Shown here piece after piece: positions 50,057-63,697 of a DNA stretch of 64,000 nt. A model generated the notes under the pieces. It saw nothing but the letters and a program-made list of their open reading frames with translations. It ran no database searches and was not told the DNA's origin. Positions within the stretch are counted from its first letter, which is position 1, and each line of letters begins with the position of its first letter. The stretch is from Ianthella basta (taxonomy: Eukaryota > Porifera > Demospongiae > Verongiida > Ianthellidae): positions 6,463,732-6,527,731 of the forward strand of contig OZ025887.1 of assembly GCA_964019415.1 (NCBI GenBank), written 5' to 3'. Position numbers and translations under genes: made by a program.

Positions 50057-50823
50057 CGGTGTAAACCATAAGGCATCCAGTGCTACCTGTAGGGCCTGCA
50101 GTGCTACACTTATGGCCTCCACTGCCACCCACAGAGCCTTCAGTGCTACTTTAAGGGCCTCCAGCGCTACCCATTTGGCCCTAAGTGCAACCCTTAGGAC
50201 CCTTGGACCCCTCCAGTGCATCTTGTAGGGGATCCAATGCGTTCTGTTGGGGGTCCAATGCATCCTATAAGGGGTACGGTGTGTTCTGTAAGGGGTCTAG
50301 TGCATCCTATAGGGTGTCCAGTGCAACCTGTAGGGTGTCCAGTGCAACCTGTAGGGTGTCCAGTGCATCTTGTAGGGGGTCCAGTGCAGGGGTCTAGTGC
50401 GTCCTTTATGGGGTCCAGTTCATCCTGTAGAGGGTCCAGTGCATCTTGTATGGGGTCCAGTACATCCTGTGGGAGTCTGGTGCATCCTACAGGGGAACCC
50501 TAAGTGTGCGCCCTATAAGGGGTCCAGTGCAACCCATAGGGGATCCAGTGCAACCCATAAGGGATCCAGTGCATCCTATAAGGGGTCCAGTGCATCCTGT
50601 AGGGGGTCCAGCGCATATAGTAGGGGTCCAGTGCATCTTGTAGGGGGTGCAGTGCAATCTATATAGGGTCCAGTGCAACCCATAGGGGGTCCAGTGCGCC
50701 CTATAGGGGGACAAGTACCTCCTGTAAGGGGTCCAGTGCATCCTGTAGGAGGTCCAGTGCATCGTGTAAGGGGGCCAGTGCAACCTATAGGGGGTCCAGT
50801 GTGTCCAATTGGGGGTCCAGTGC
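50057..50823. repeat. 20-bp minisatellite GGGGTCCAGTGCATCCTGTA
   Basis: About 36 degenerate units; the core GGGGTCCAGTGCA is most constant and the second half varies (TCCTGTA, ACCCATA, TCTTGTA, CCCTATA). The first 150 bp are older, more divergent units. It abuts the decamer satellite at 50823 with no unique sequence between. Confidence 0.92.
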
Positions 50824-53800
50824 AAGAAATAGCAAGATGAGGCAAAATGAGGCAAGATATTGCAAGATGAGGCAAGAAATAGATTGACCTCATTCTCATA
50901 TCATCTTGCCTCATCTTGCCTCATCTTGCTATTTCGTGCCTCATATTGCTATATCTTGCCTCATCTTGCCTCATCTTGCTTTATCTTGCTATATCTAGCC
51001 TCATCTTGCCTCATCTTGCTTCATCTTGCTATACCTTGCCTCATCTTGCTTCATTTTGCAATATCTTGCCTCATCTTTCTTCATCTTGCAATATCTTGCC
51101 TCATCTTGCGTTATCTTACCTAATCTTGCCTCATCTTGCCTCATCTTGCTATATCTTGCCTCATCTTGCTATTTCTTGCCTCATCTTGCCTCATCTTGCT
51201 TCAGCTTGCTATATCTTGCCTCATCTTGCCTCATCTTGCTTAATCTTGCTATACCTTGCCCCATCTTGCCTCATCTTGCTATTTCTTGCCTCATCTTGCA
51301 ATTATCTTGACTCATTTTGCCTCATCTTGCTATTTCTTGCCTCATCTTGCAAGATCTTGCCTCATCTTGCCTCATCTTGGTATTTCTTGCCTCATCTTGC
51401 AATATCTTGCCTCATCTTGCTATTTCTTGCCTCATCTTGCCTCATCTTGCTATTTCTTGCCTCATCTTGCAATATCTTGCCTCATCTTGCCTCATCTTGC
51501 AATATCTTGCCTCATCTTGCCTCATCTTGCTATTTCTTGCCTCATCTTGCTTCTTGCTATATCTTGCCTCATCTTGTAATATCTTGCTTCATCTTACCTC
51601 ATCTTGCTTCTTCTTGCTATATCTTGCCTCATCTTACAATATATTGCCTCATTTTGCCTCATCTTGCTATTTCTTGCATTATCTTGCAATATCTTGACTC
51701 ATTTTGCCTGATCTTGCTATTTCTTGCCTCATCTTGCAAGATCTTGCCTCATCTTGCCTCATCTTGGTATTTCTTGCCTCATCTTGCAATATCTTGCCTC
51801 ATCTTGCTATTTCTTGCCTCATCTTGCCTCATCTTGCTATTTCTTGCCTCATCTTGCAATATCTTGCCTCATCTTGCCTCATCTTGCTATTTCTTGCCTC
51901 ATCTTGCCTCATCTTGCTATTTCTTGTCTCATCTTGCAATAACTTGCCTCATCTTGCTATATCTTGCCTCATCTTTCCTCATTTTGCTATTTCTTGCCTC
52001 ATCTTGCTTCTTCTTGCTATATCTTGCCTCATCTTGCAATATCTTGCCTCATCTTGCCTCATCTTGCTATTTCTTGCCTCATCTTGCTTCTTCTTGCTAT
52101 ATCTTGCCTCAACTTGCTTCTTCTTGCATTTTGCTTCTTGCTATATCTTGCCTCATCTTGCAATAACTTGCCTCATCTTGCCTCATCTTGCTTCTTCTTG
52201 CTATATCTTGCCTCATCTTGCAATATCTTGCCTCATCTTGCCTCATCTTGCTATTTCTTGCCTCATCTTGCAATATCTTGACTCATCTTGCCTCATCTTG
52301 CTATTTCTTGCCTCATCTTGCATCATCTTGCTATTTCTTGCCTCATCTTGCTTCTTCTTGCTATATCTTGCCTCATCTTGCAATATGTTGCCTCATCTTG
52401 CCTCATCTTGCTATTTCTTGCCTCATCTTGCTTCTTGCTATATCTTGCCTCATCTTGCAATATCTTGCCTGATATTGCCTCATCTTGCTTCTTCTTGCTA
52501 TATCTTACCTCATCTTGCAGTATCTTGCCTCATCTTGCTATATCTTGCCTCATCTTGCCTCATCTTGCTATTTCTTGCTTCATCTTGCAATATCTTGCCT
52601 CATCTTGCCTCATCTTGCTTCTTTTTGCTATATATTACCTCATCTTGCAATATCTTTCCTCATCTTGCTTCTTCTTGCTATATCATGCCTCATCTTGCAG
52701 TATCTTGCCTCATCTTGCTTAATCTTGCTATATCTTGCCTCATCATGCCTCATCTTGCTATTTCTTGCCTCATCTTGCAATATCTTGACTCATTTTGCCT
52801 CATCTTGCTATTTCTTACCTCATCTTACAATATCTTGCCTCATCTTGCCTCATCTTGCTATTTCTTGCCTCTCTTGCCTCATCTTGCTATTTCTTGCCTT
52901 ATCTTGCTTCTTCTTGCTGTATCTTGCCTCATCTTGCAATATTTTGCCTCATCTTGCCTCATCTTGCTATTTCTTGCCTAATCGTGCTCTTGCTATATCT
53001 TGCTTCATCTTGCAATATCTTGCCTCATCTTGCTTCTTCTTGCTATATCTTGCCTCATCTTGCAATATCTTGCCTCATCTTGCTATTTCTTGCCTCATCT
53101 TGCAATATCTTGCCTCATCTTGCTATATATTGCCTCATTTTGCAATATCTTGCTATTTCTTGCCTCATCTTGCTATTTCTGTCCTCATCTTGCAATATTT
53201 CTGTCCTCATCTTGCAATATCTTGCCTCATCTTGCCTCACCTTGCTATTTCTTGACTCATCTTGCTTCTTCTTGCTATATCTTGTCTCATCTTGCAATAT
53301 CTTGCTATTTCTTGCCTCATCTTGCAGTATCTTGACTCATTTTGCCTCATCTTGCTATATCTTACCTTATCTTGCAATATCTTGCCTCATCTTGCCTCAT
53401 CTTGCTATTTATTGCCTCATCTTGCAATATCTTACCTCAATTTGCTATATCTTGCCTCATCTTGCAATATCTTCCTGTTTCTTGCCTCATCTTGCAATAT
53501 CTTGCCTCATCTTGCCTCATCTTGCTCTTTCTTGCTTCATCTTGTTATTTCTTGCCTCATTTTGCCTCATCTTGCTTCTTCTTGCTATATCTTGCCTCAT
53601 CTTGCTATTTCTAGCCTCATATTGCCTCATCTTGCTTCATCTTGCTATATCTTGCCTCATCTTGCTTCTTCTTGCTATATCTTGCCTCATCTTGCTATTT
53701 CTTGCCTCATCTTGCTTCTTGCTGTATCTTGCCTCATCTTGCATTATCTTGCCTCATCTTGCCTCATTTTGCTTTTTCTTGCCTTATTTTGCCTCATCTT

Positions 53801-56800
53801 GCTATTTCTTGCCCTATCTTGCCTCATCTTGCTTAATCTTGCTATATCTTGCCTCATTTTGCTTCTTCTTGCTATAGCTTACCTCATCATGCAATATGTT
53901 GCCTCATGTTGCCTCATCTTGCTATTTCTTGCCTCATCTTGCCTAATCTTGCTTAATCTTGCTATATCTTGCCTCATCTTACCTAATCTTGCCTCATCTT
54001 GCCTCATCTTGCTATTTCTTGCCTTATCTTTTCAATATCTTGCCTCATCTTGCTATATTTTGCCTCATCTTGCTATATCTTGCCTCATCTTGCCTCATCT
54101 TGCTTCATCTTGCTATATCTTGCCTCATCTAGCCTCATCTTGCTTGATCTTGCTATATCTCGCCTCATCTTGCCTCATCTTGCTATTTCTTGCCTCATCT
54201 TGCAATATCTTGCCTCATCTTGCCTCATCTTGCTATTTCTTGCCTCATTTGACCTCATCTTGCTTCTTCTTGCTATATCTAGCCTCTTTTTGCCTCATCT
54301 TGCTAGTTCTTTCCTCATCTTGCAGTATCTTACCTCATCTTGCCTTATCTTGCAATATCTTGCCTCATCTTGCCTCATCTTGCAATATCTAGCCTCATCT
54401 TGCCTCATCTTGCTATATCTTTCCTCATCTTGACTCATCTTGCTTAATCTTGCTTCAACTTGCTATATCTTTCCTCATCTTACCTCATCTTGCTTCATCT
54501 TCCCTCATCTTGCCTCATCTTGCCTCATCTTGCGTCATCTTGCAATATCTTGCCTCATCTTGCCGCATCTTGCTATTTCTTGCCTCATCTTGCTAACTTG
54601 CTTCTTCTTGCATTTTGCTTCTTGCTATATCTTGCCTCATCTTGCAATAACTTGCCTCATCTTGCCTCATCTTGCCTCATCTTGCAATATCTTGCCTCAT
54701 CTTGACTCATCTTGACTCATCTTGCTTCATCTTGCTATATCTTACTAAATCTTGCTTCATCTTGCTTCATCTTGCTTCATCTTTCTATATCTTACCTCAT
54801 CTTGCCTCATCTTGCTTCATCTTTCTATATCTTTCCTCATCTTGCCTCACCTTGCTTCATTTTGCTTCAACTTGCTATATCTTTCCTCATCTTACCTCAT
54901 CTTGCTTCATCTTGCTATATCTTGCCTCATCTTGCCTCATCTTGCTTCATCTTGCTACATCTCGCCTCATCTTTCTTTGCCTTGCAATATCTTGCCTCAT
55001 CTTGCTTCTTCTTGCTGTATCTTGCCTCATCTTGCCTCATCTTGCTATTTCTTGCCTCATCTTGCCTAACCTTGCTTAATCTTGCTGTATCTTGCCTCAT
55101 ATTGCTTCTTCTTGCTATATCTTGCCTCATCTTGCAATATCTTGCCTCATCTTGCCTCAACTTGCTATGTCTTGCCTCATCTAGCCTCATCTTGCTTAAT
55201 CTTGCTATATCTTGCCTCATCTTGCCTCATCTTGCCTGATCTTGCTATTTCTTGCCTCATCTTGCTATTTCTTGCCTCATATTGCCTTATCTTGCTTCAT
55301 CTTGCTGTATCTTGCCTCATCTTGCCTCATCTTGCTTAATCTTGCCATATCTTGCCTCATCTTGCCTTATCTTGCTATTTCTTGCCTCATCTTGCAATAT
55401 CTTGCCTCATCTTGCCTCATCTTCCTATTTCTTGCCTCATCTTTCTTCTTCTTGCTATATCTTGCCTCATCTTGCAATATCTTGCCTCATCTTGCTATTT
55501 CTTGCCTCATCTTGCTTCTTGCTATATCTTGCCTCTTCTTGCAATATCTTGCCTCATCTTGCCTCATCTTGCTATTTCTTGCCTCATCTTGTAATATCTT
55601 GCCTCAGCTTGCTATATCTTGCTATTTCTTGCCTCATCTTGCTTCTTCTTGCTATATCTTGCCTTATCTTGCTTCTTCTTGCCTCATCTTGCCTAATCTT
55701 GCTATTTCTTGCCTCATCTTGCAATATCTTGCCTCATCTTGCCACATCTTGCTATTTCTTGCCTCATCTTGCTTCTTCTTGCTATATCTTGCCTCATCTT
55801 GCTTCTTCGTGCTATATCTTGCCTCATCTTGCTTCTTCTTGCTTCATCTTGCCTCATCTTGCTATTTCTTGCCTCATCTTGCAATATCTTGCCTCATCTT
55901 GCTTCTTCTTGCTATATCTTGCCTCATCTCTCGATATCTTGCCTCATCTTGCCTCATCTTGCTTCTTGCTATATCTTGCCTCATCTTGCAATATCTTGCC
56001 TCATCTTGCCTCATCTTGCTATTTCTAGCCTCATCTAGCCTCATCTTGCTTCATCTTGCTCTATCATGCCTCATCTTCCCTCATCTTGCTTAATCTTGGT
56101 ATATCTTGCCTCATCTTGCCTCATCTTTCTATTTCCTGCCTTATCTTGCAATATCTTGACTCATTTTGCATGATCTTGCTATTTCTTGCCTCATCTTGCA
56201 ATATCTTGCCTCATCTTGCCTCATCTTGCTATTTCTTGCCTCATATTGCCTCATCTTGCTATTTCTTGCCTCATCTTGCTTTTTCTTGCTATATCTTGCC
56301 TCATCTTGCAATATCTTGCCTCATCTTGCCTCATCTTGCTATTTCTTGCCTCATCTTGCTTCTTGCTATATCTTGCCTCATCTTGCAGTATCTTGCCTCA
56401 TCTTGCCTCATCTTGCTTCTTCTTTCTATATCTTGCCTCATTTAGCAATATCTTGTCTCATCTTGCTATTTCTTGCCTCATCTTGCAATATCTTGCCTCA
56501 TCTTGCTATATCTTGCCTCATCTTGCAATATCTTGCTATTTCTTGCCTTATCTTGCAATATCTTGCGTCATCTTGCCTCATCTTGCTATTTCTTGCCTCA
56601 TCTTGCTTCTTCTTGCTTTATCTTGCCTCAACTTGCAATATTTTGCCTCATCTTGCCTCATCTTGCTATTTCTTGCCTCATCTTTCTTCTTCTTGCTATA
56701 TCTTGCCTCATCTTGCAATATCTTGCCTCATCTTGCCTCATCTTGCTATTTCTTGCCTCATCTTGCTTCTTGCTATATCTTGCCTCATCTTGCTTCTTCT

Positions 56801-58082
56801 TGCTATATCTAGCCTCATCTTGCTTCTTCTTGCCTCATCTTGCCTCATCTTGCTATTTCTTGCCTCATCTTGCAATATCTTGCCTCATCTTGCTTCTTCT
56901 TGCTATATCTTGCCTCATCTTGCAATATCTGCCTCATCTTACCTCATCTTGCTATTTCTTGCCTCATCTGGCCTCATCTTGCTTCATCTTGCAGTATCTT
57001 GCCTTATCTTGCTTCTTCTTGCTATATCTTGCTTCATCTTGCAATATTTTGCCTCATCTTGCCTCATCTTGCTGTTTCTTGCCTTATCTAGCCTCATCTT
57101 GCTTAATCTTGCTATATCTTGCCTCATCTTACCTCATCTTGCCTCATCTTGCCTCATCTTGCTATTTCTTGCCTCATCTTGCCTCATCTTGCTTCATCAT
57201 GCTATCTATGTCTTGCCTCATCTTCCCTCATCTTGCTTCTTCTTGCTATATCTTGCCTCATCTCTCAATATCTTGCCTCATCTTGCCTCATCTTGCTTCT
57301 TCTTGCTATATCTTGCCTCATCTCTCAATATCTTGCCTCATCTGGCCTCATCTTGCTAATTCTAGCCTCATCTTGCCTCATCTTGCTTCATCTTGCTCTA
57401 TCATGCCTCATCTTCCCTCATCTTGTTTAATCTTGGTTTATCTTGCCTCATCTTGCCTCATCTTTCTATTTCCTGCCTCATCTTGCTTTTTCTTGCTATA
57501 TCTTGCCTCATCTTGCAATATCTTGCCTCATCTTGCCTCATCTTGCTATTTCTTGCCTCATCTTGCTTTTTCTTGCTATATCTTGCCTCATCTTGCAATA
57601 TCTTGCCTCATCTTGCCTCATCTTGCTATTTCTTGCCTCATCTTGCTTCTTCCTTAATCTTGCCTCATCTTGCCTCATCTTGCTTCTTCTTTCTATATCT
57701 TGCCTCATCTTGCAATATCTTGCCTCATCTTGCTATTTCTTGCCTCATCTTGCAATATCTTGCCTCATCTTGCTATATCTTGCCTCATCTTGCAATATCT
57801 TGCTATTTCTTGCCTCATCTTGCAATATCTTGCCTCATCTTGCCTCATCTTGCTATTTCTTGCCTCATCTTGCTTCTTCTTGCTATATCTTGCCTGAACT
57901 TGCAATATTTTGCCTCATCTTGCCTCATCTTGCTATTTCTTGCCTCATCTTTCTTCTTCTTGCTATATCTTGCCTCATCTTGCTTCTTCTTGCTTTTTCT
58001 TGCCTCAACTTGCAATATCTTGCCTCATCTTGCCTCATCTTACTATTTCTTGCCTCGTCTTTCTTCTTCTTGCTCTGTCATG

Positions 58083-58436
58083 CCTTTGCATGTGGGTTAT
58101 GTCCTAAGTAAACAATGCGGGCCGATTTTTGTCCTTCGTATTCTTTGCTCTTTATCCTGCAGATAGAATCTGCACAAAACAAGCTGTATATGTAATTGAA
58201 GCTGCATTCTTGTACTTCAATTCTGCGCAACAAGATTTTCTCTGACGGCTTCCTTGACGAAGACTCGCTGCCGACAAGAGTACCTATGAAAACGCAGAAA
58301 ATCGCCGATCGACTTCGTGGGAGAGGCTAAAAGCAAATGAAATTACACAGAACTGTGCACAATTACATCATCGAAGTTTTCCATGTGACCGCTTTTGATA
58401 AACCCATCTGGTGCAGAGTTACATCGCGAAAACTAA
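58083..58436. other. Unique 350-bp island inside the decamer satellite
   Basis: Normal-complexity sequence, about 45% GC, from CCTTTGCATGTGGG to GCGAAAACTAAATC. No ORF above about 40 codons, no clear terminal inverted repeat and no RNA gene that I recognise. Could be a decayed insertion or residual ancestral sequence. Confidence 0.6.
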
Positions 58437-59257
58437 ATCTTCCTTAATCTTGCTATATCTTGCCTCATCTTGCCTTATCTTGCTATTTCTTGCCTCATCT
58501 TGCAATATCTTGACTCATTTTGCCTCATCTTACTATATCTTGTCTCATCTTGCAATATCTTGCCTCATCTTGCTATTTCTTGCCTCATCTTGCCTCATCT
58601 TGCTTCATCTTGCCTCATCTTGCTATATCTTGCCTCGTCTTGCCTCATCTTGCTTCATCTTGCTATATCTTGCCTCATCTTTCTTCATCTTGCTATTGCT
58701 TGCCTCGTCTTGCCTCATCTTACCTAATCTTGCCTCATCTTTCTGCATCTTGCTTTATCTTGCCTCATCTTGCAATATCTAACCTCATCTTGCCTCATCT
58801 TGCTTCATCTTGCTATATCTTGCCTCATCTTGCTATATCTTGCCTCATCTTGCCTCATCTTGCTTCATCTTGCTATATCTTGCCTCGTCTTGCCTCATCT
58901 TGCTTCATCTTGCTATATCTTGCCTCATCTTGCTTCATCTTGCTATTTCTTGCCTCGTCTTGCCTCACTTACCTAATCTTGCCTCATATTGCCTCATCTT
59001 GCTATTTCTTGCCTCATCTTGCAATATCTTGCCTCATCTTGCTATTTCTTGCCTCATCTTGCTTCATCTTGCTATATCTTGCCTCATCTTGCTTCATCTT
59101 GCTATTTCTTCCCTCGTCTTGCCTCATCTTACCTAATCTTGCCTCATCTTTCTGCATCTTGCTTTATCTTGCCTCATCTTGCAATATCTAACCTCATCTT
59201 GCGTCATCTTGCTATTTCTTGCCTCATCTTGCCTCATCTTGCTATATCTTGCCTCGT

Positions 59258-59497
59258 CTGTACGATATGTCGACGACCGGTGGACGATTCTGTTCACTGG
59301 CAACGTGCCAAGACTGATATCATTATACAGAACACGTGCATAAGACAGTTACAAGACAAAGACCATTGTTAGAGGAATAGTAACTACATACAGAATAGCT
59401 AGCATTTAACACAACCATAATAGTAAAGCACTATATCTAGTAACAATCAGTAGTTGGCAGTGTCTAAGTGATAATCACAGCCAGTATACCACATCGT
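59258..59497. other. Unique 240-bp island inside the decamer satellite
   Basis: Starts at TGTACGATATGTCGACGACC and ends near CAGTATACCACATCG, AT-rich in its second half. No ORF, tRNA or terminal repeats recognised. Unrelated to the other island by eye. Confidence 0.6.
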
Positions 59498-62400
59498 CTT
59501 GCCTCATCTTGCTTCATCTTGCTATATCTTGCCTCATCTTGCTTCATCTTGCTATTTCTTGCCTCGTCTTGCCTCATCTTACATAATCTTGCCTCATCTT
59601 GCCTCATCTTGCTATTTCTTGCCTCATCTTGCAATATCTTGCCTCATCTTGCTATTTCTTGCCTCATTTGCCTCATCTTACCTAATCTTGCCTCATCTTC
59701 CTTCATCTTGCTAAGTCTTGCCTCATCTTGCAATATCTTGCCTCATCTTGCTATATCTTGCCTCATCTTGCTATTTCTTTCCTCATCTTGCCTCATCTTG
59801 CTTCATCTTGCTATATCTTGCCTCATCTTGCTTAATCTTGCTATATCTTGCCTCATCTTGCCTCATCTTGTTATTTCTTGCCTCATCTTGCAATATCTTG
59901 CATCATCTTCCTCATCTTACTATTTCTTGCCTCATCTTGCAATATGTTGCCTCATCTTGCTATATCTTGCCTCATCTTGTTATTTCTTGCCTCATCTTGC
60001 CTCATCTTGCTTCATCTTGCTATATCTTGCCTCATCTTGCTTAATCTTGCTATATCTTGCCTCATCTTGCTTAATCTTGCTATATCTTGCCTCATCTTTC
60101 CTCATCTTACTATTATATGCCTCATCTTGCAATATCTTGACTCATTTTGCCTCATCTTGCTATATCTTGTCTTATCTTGTAATATCTTGCCTCATCTTGC
60201 CACATCTTGCAATTTCTTGCCTCATCTTGCAATATCTTGCCTCATCTTGCTTCATCTTGCTATATCTTGCCTCATCTTGCTTCATCTTGCTATATATTAC
60301 CTCATGTTGCCTCATCTTGCAATATCTTGCCTCATCTTGCCTCATCTTGCTTAATCTTGCTATATCTTGCCTCATCTTGACTCATCTTGCTATTTCTTGC
60401 CTCATCTTGCAATATCTTGCCTCATCTTGCTTAATCTTGCTATATCTTGCCTCATTTTGTCTCATCTTGCAATATCTTGCCTCATCTTCCTCATCTTGCT
60501 ATTTCTTGCCTCATCTTGCAATATCTTGCATCATCTTCCTCATCTTACTATTTCTTACCTCATCTTGCAATATGTTGCCTCATCTTGCCTCATCTTGCTT
60601 AATCTTGCTATATCTTGCCTCATCTTGCCTCATCTTGCTATTATTGCCTCATCTTGCAATATCTTGACTCATTTTGCCTCATCTTGCAATTTCTTGCCTC
60701 ATCTTGCAATATCTTGCCTCATCTTGCTTCATCTTGCTAAATCTTGCCTCATCTTGCTTCATCTTGCTATATCTTACCTCATGTTGCCTCATCTTGCAAT
60801 ATCTTGCCTCATCTTGCCTCATCTTGCTTAATCTTGCTATATCTTGCCTCATCTTGCCTCATCTTACAATATCTTGACTCATCTTGCTATTTCTTTGCTC
60901 ATCTTGCCTCATCTTGCTTCATCTTGCTATGTCTTGCCTCATCTTGCTTAACCTTGTTATATCTTGCCTCATCTTGTCTCATCTTGTTATTTCTTGCCTC
61001 ATCTTGCAGTATCTTGCCTCATCTTCCTCATCTTGCTATTCCTTGCCTCATCTTGCAATATCTTGCCTCATCTTGCTATATCTTGCCTCATCTTGCTATT
61101 TCTTGCCTCATCTTGCCTCATCTTGCTTCATCTTGCTATATCTTGCCTCATCTTGCTTAATCTTGCTATATCTTGCCTCATCTTGCTTCATCTTGGTATT
61201 TCTTGCCTCATCTTGCAATATCTTGCATCATCTTCCACATCTTGCTATTTCTTACCTCATCTTGCTTCATCTTGCTATATCTTGCCTCATCTTGCCTCAT
61301 CTTGCTTAATCTTGCTATATCTTGCCTCATCTTTCCTCATCTTGCTTCATCTTGCTATATCTTGCCTCATCTTGCTTAATCTTGCTATATCTTGCCTCAT
61401 CTTGCTTCATCTTGGTATTTCTTGCCTCATCTTGCAATATCTTGCATCATCTTCCTCATCTTGCTATTTCTTGCCTCATCTTGCTTCATCTTGCTATATC
61501 TTGCCTCATCTTGCCTCATCTTGCTTAATCTTGCTATATCTTGCCTCATCTTTCCTCATCTTGCTATTATTGCCTCATCTTGCAATATCTTGACTCATTT
61601 TGCCTCATCTTGCTATATCTTGTCTTATCTTGTAATATCTTGCCTCATCTTGCCTCATCTTGCAATTTCTTGACTCATCTTGCAATATCTTGCCTCATCT
61701 TGCTTCATCTTGCTATATCTTGCCTGATCTTGCTTGATCTTGCTATATCTTACCTCATGTTGCCTCATCTTGCAATATCTTGCCTCATCTTGCCTCATCC
61801 TGCTTAATCTTGCTATATCTTGCTTCATCTTGACTCATCTTGCTATTTCTTGCCTCATCTTGCAATATCTTGACTCATCTTGCTATTTCTTTGCTCATCT
61901 TGCCTCATCTTGCTTAATCTTGCTATATCTTGCCTCATCTTGCTATTTCTTGCCTCAACCTGCCTCATCTTGCTTCATCTTGCTATATATATATTGCCTC
62001 ATCTTGCCTCATCTTGCTTAATCTTGCAATATCTTGCCTCATCTTGCCTCATCTTGCTATTATTGCCTCATCTTGCAATATCTTGACTCATTTTGCCTCA
62101 TCTTGCTATATCTTGTCTTATCTAATAATATCTTGCCTCATCTTGCCTCATCTTGCCTCATCTTCCTTAATCTTGCTATATCTTGCCTCATCTTGCCTTA
62201 TCTTGCTATTTCTTGCCTCATCTTGCAATATCTTGACTCATTTTGCCTCATCTTACTATATCTTGTCTCATCTTGCAATATCTTGCCTCATCTTGCTATT
62301 TCTTGCCTCATCTTGCCTCATCTTGCTTCATCTTGCCTCATCTTGCTTAATCTTGCTATATCTTGCCTCATCTTGACTCATCTTGCTATTTCTTTCCTCA

Positions 62401-63697
62401 TCTTGCCTCATCTTGCCTCATCTTGCTTCATCTTGCCTCATCTTGCTTAATCTTGCTATATCTTGCCTCATCTTGACTCATCTTGCTATTTCTTTCCTCA
62501 TCTTGCCTCATCTTGTCTCATCTTGTTATTTCTTGCCTCATCTTGCAATATCTTGCCTCATCTTCCTCATCTTGCTATTTCTTGCCTCATCTTGCAATGT
62601 CTTGCCACATCTTGCTATATCTTGCCTCATCTTGCTATTTCTTGCCTCATCTTGCCTCATCTTACTTCATCTTGCTATATCTTGCCTCATCTTGCCTCAT
62701 CTTCCTTAATCTTGCTATATCTTGCCTCATCGTGCCTTATCTTGCTATTTCTTGCCTTATCTTGCAATATCTTGACTCATTTAGCCTCATCTTATTATAT
62801 CTTGTCTCATCTTGCAATATCTTGCCTCATCTTGCCTCATCTTGCTATTTCTTGCCTTATCTTGCCTCATCTTGCCTCATCTTGCCTCATCTTGCTTCAT
62901 CTTGCTATATCTTGCCTCATCTTGCTTCATCTTGCTATATCTTCCATCGTCTTGCAATATCTTGCCTCATCTTTCTTCGTCTTGCAATATCTTGACTCAT
63001 CTTGCCTCATCTTACCTAATCTTGCCTCATCTTGCCTCATCTTGCTATATCTTGCCTCATCTTGCAATATCTTGCCTCATCTTGCCTTATCTTGCTATTT
63101 CTTGCCTCATCTTGCAATATCTTGACTCATTTTGCCTCATCTTACTATATCTTGTCTCATCTTGCAATATCTTGCCTCATCTTGCTATTTCTTGCCTCAT
63201 CTTGCCTCATCTTGCTTCATCTTGCCTCATCTTGCTATATCTTGCCTCGTGTTGCCTCATCTTGCTTCATCTTGCTATATCTTGCCTCATCTTTTTTCAT
63301 CTTGCTATTGCTTGCCTCGTCTTGCCTCATCTTGCTTCATCTTGCCTCATCTTGCTATATCTTGCCTCGTGTTGCCTCATCTTGCTTCATCTTGCTATAT
63401 CTTGCCTCATCTTTCTTCATCTTGCTATTGCTTGCCTCGTCTTGCCTCATCTTACCTAATCTTGCCTCATCTTTCTGCATCTTGCTTTATCTTGCCTCAT
63501 CTTGCAATATCTAACCTCATCTTGCCTCATCTTGCTTCATCTTGCTATATCTTGCCTCATCTTGCTATATCTTGCCTCATCTTGCCTCATCTTGCTATAT
63601 CTTGCCTCATCTTGCCTCATCTGGCTTCATCATGCTATATCTTGCCTCATCTTCCCTCATCTTGCTTAATCTTTCTATATCTAGCCTCATCTTGCCT

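Larger units (their letters stand above)
50824..63697. repeat. 12.9-kb degenerate 10-bp satellite (TGCCTCATCT family)
   Basis: About 1,230 tandem decamers of form TGCnnnATCT or TGCnnnTTCT on the plus strand. The three variable bases fall into a few classes: CTC (commonest), TAT, AAT, TTC, TTA. Single-base drift (TTGACTC, TTTCCTC, TAGCCTC) is scattered. Composition is pyrimidine-rich on plus. Larger duplications exist, e.g. about 51312-51430 recurs at about 51699-51817 with the same rare variants (GCAAGATC, CTTGGTATT). Two unique islands interrupt it. The first about 60 bp (50824-50884) are in the opposite orientation. Confidence 0.97.

Noticed and set aside
58083-58436. Island in the satellite as a gene or tRNA
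   Set aside because: No cloverleaf, conserved box A/B pair or ORF found by eye.
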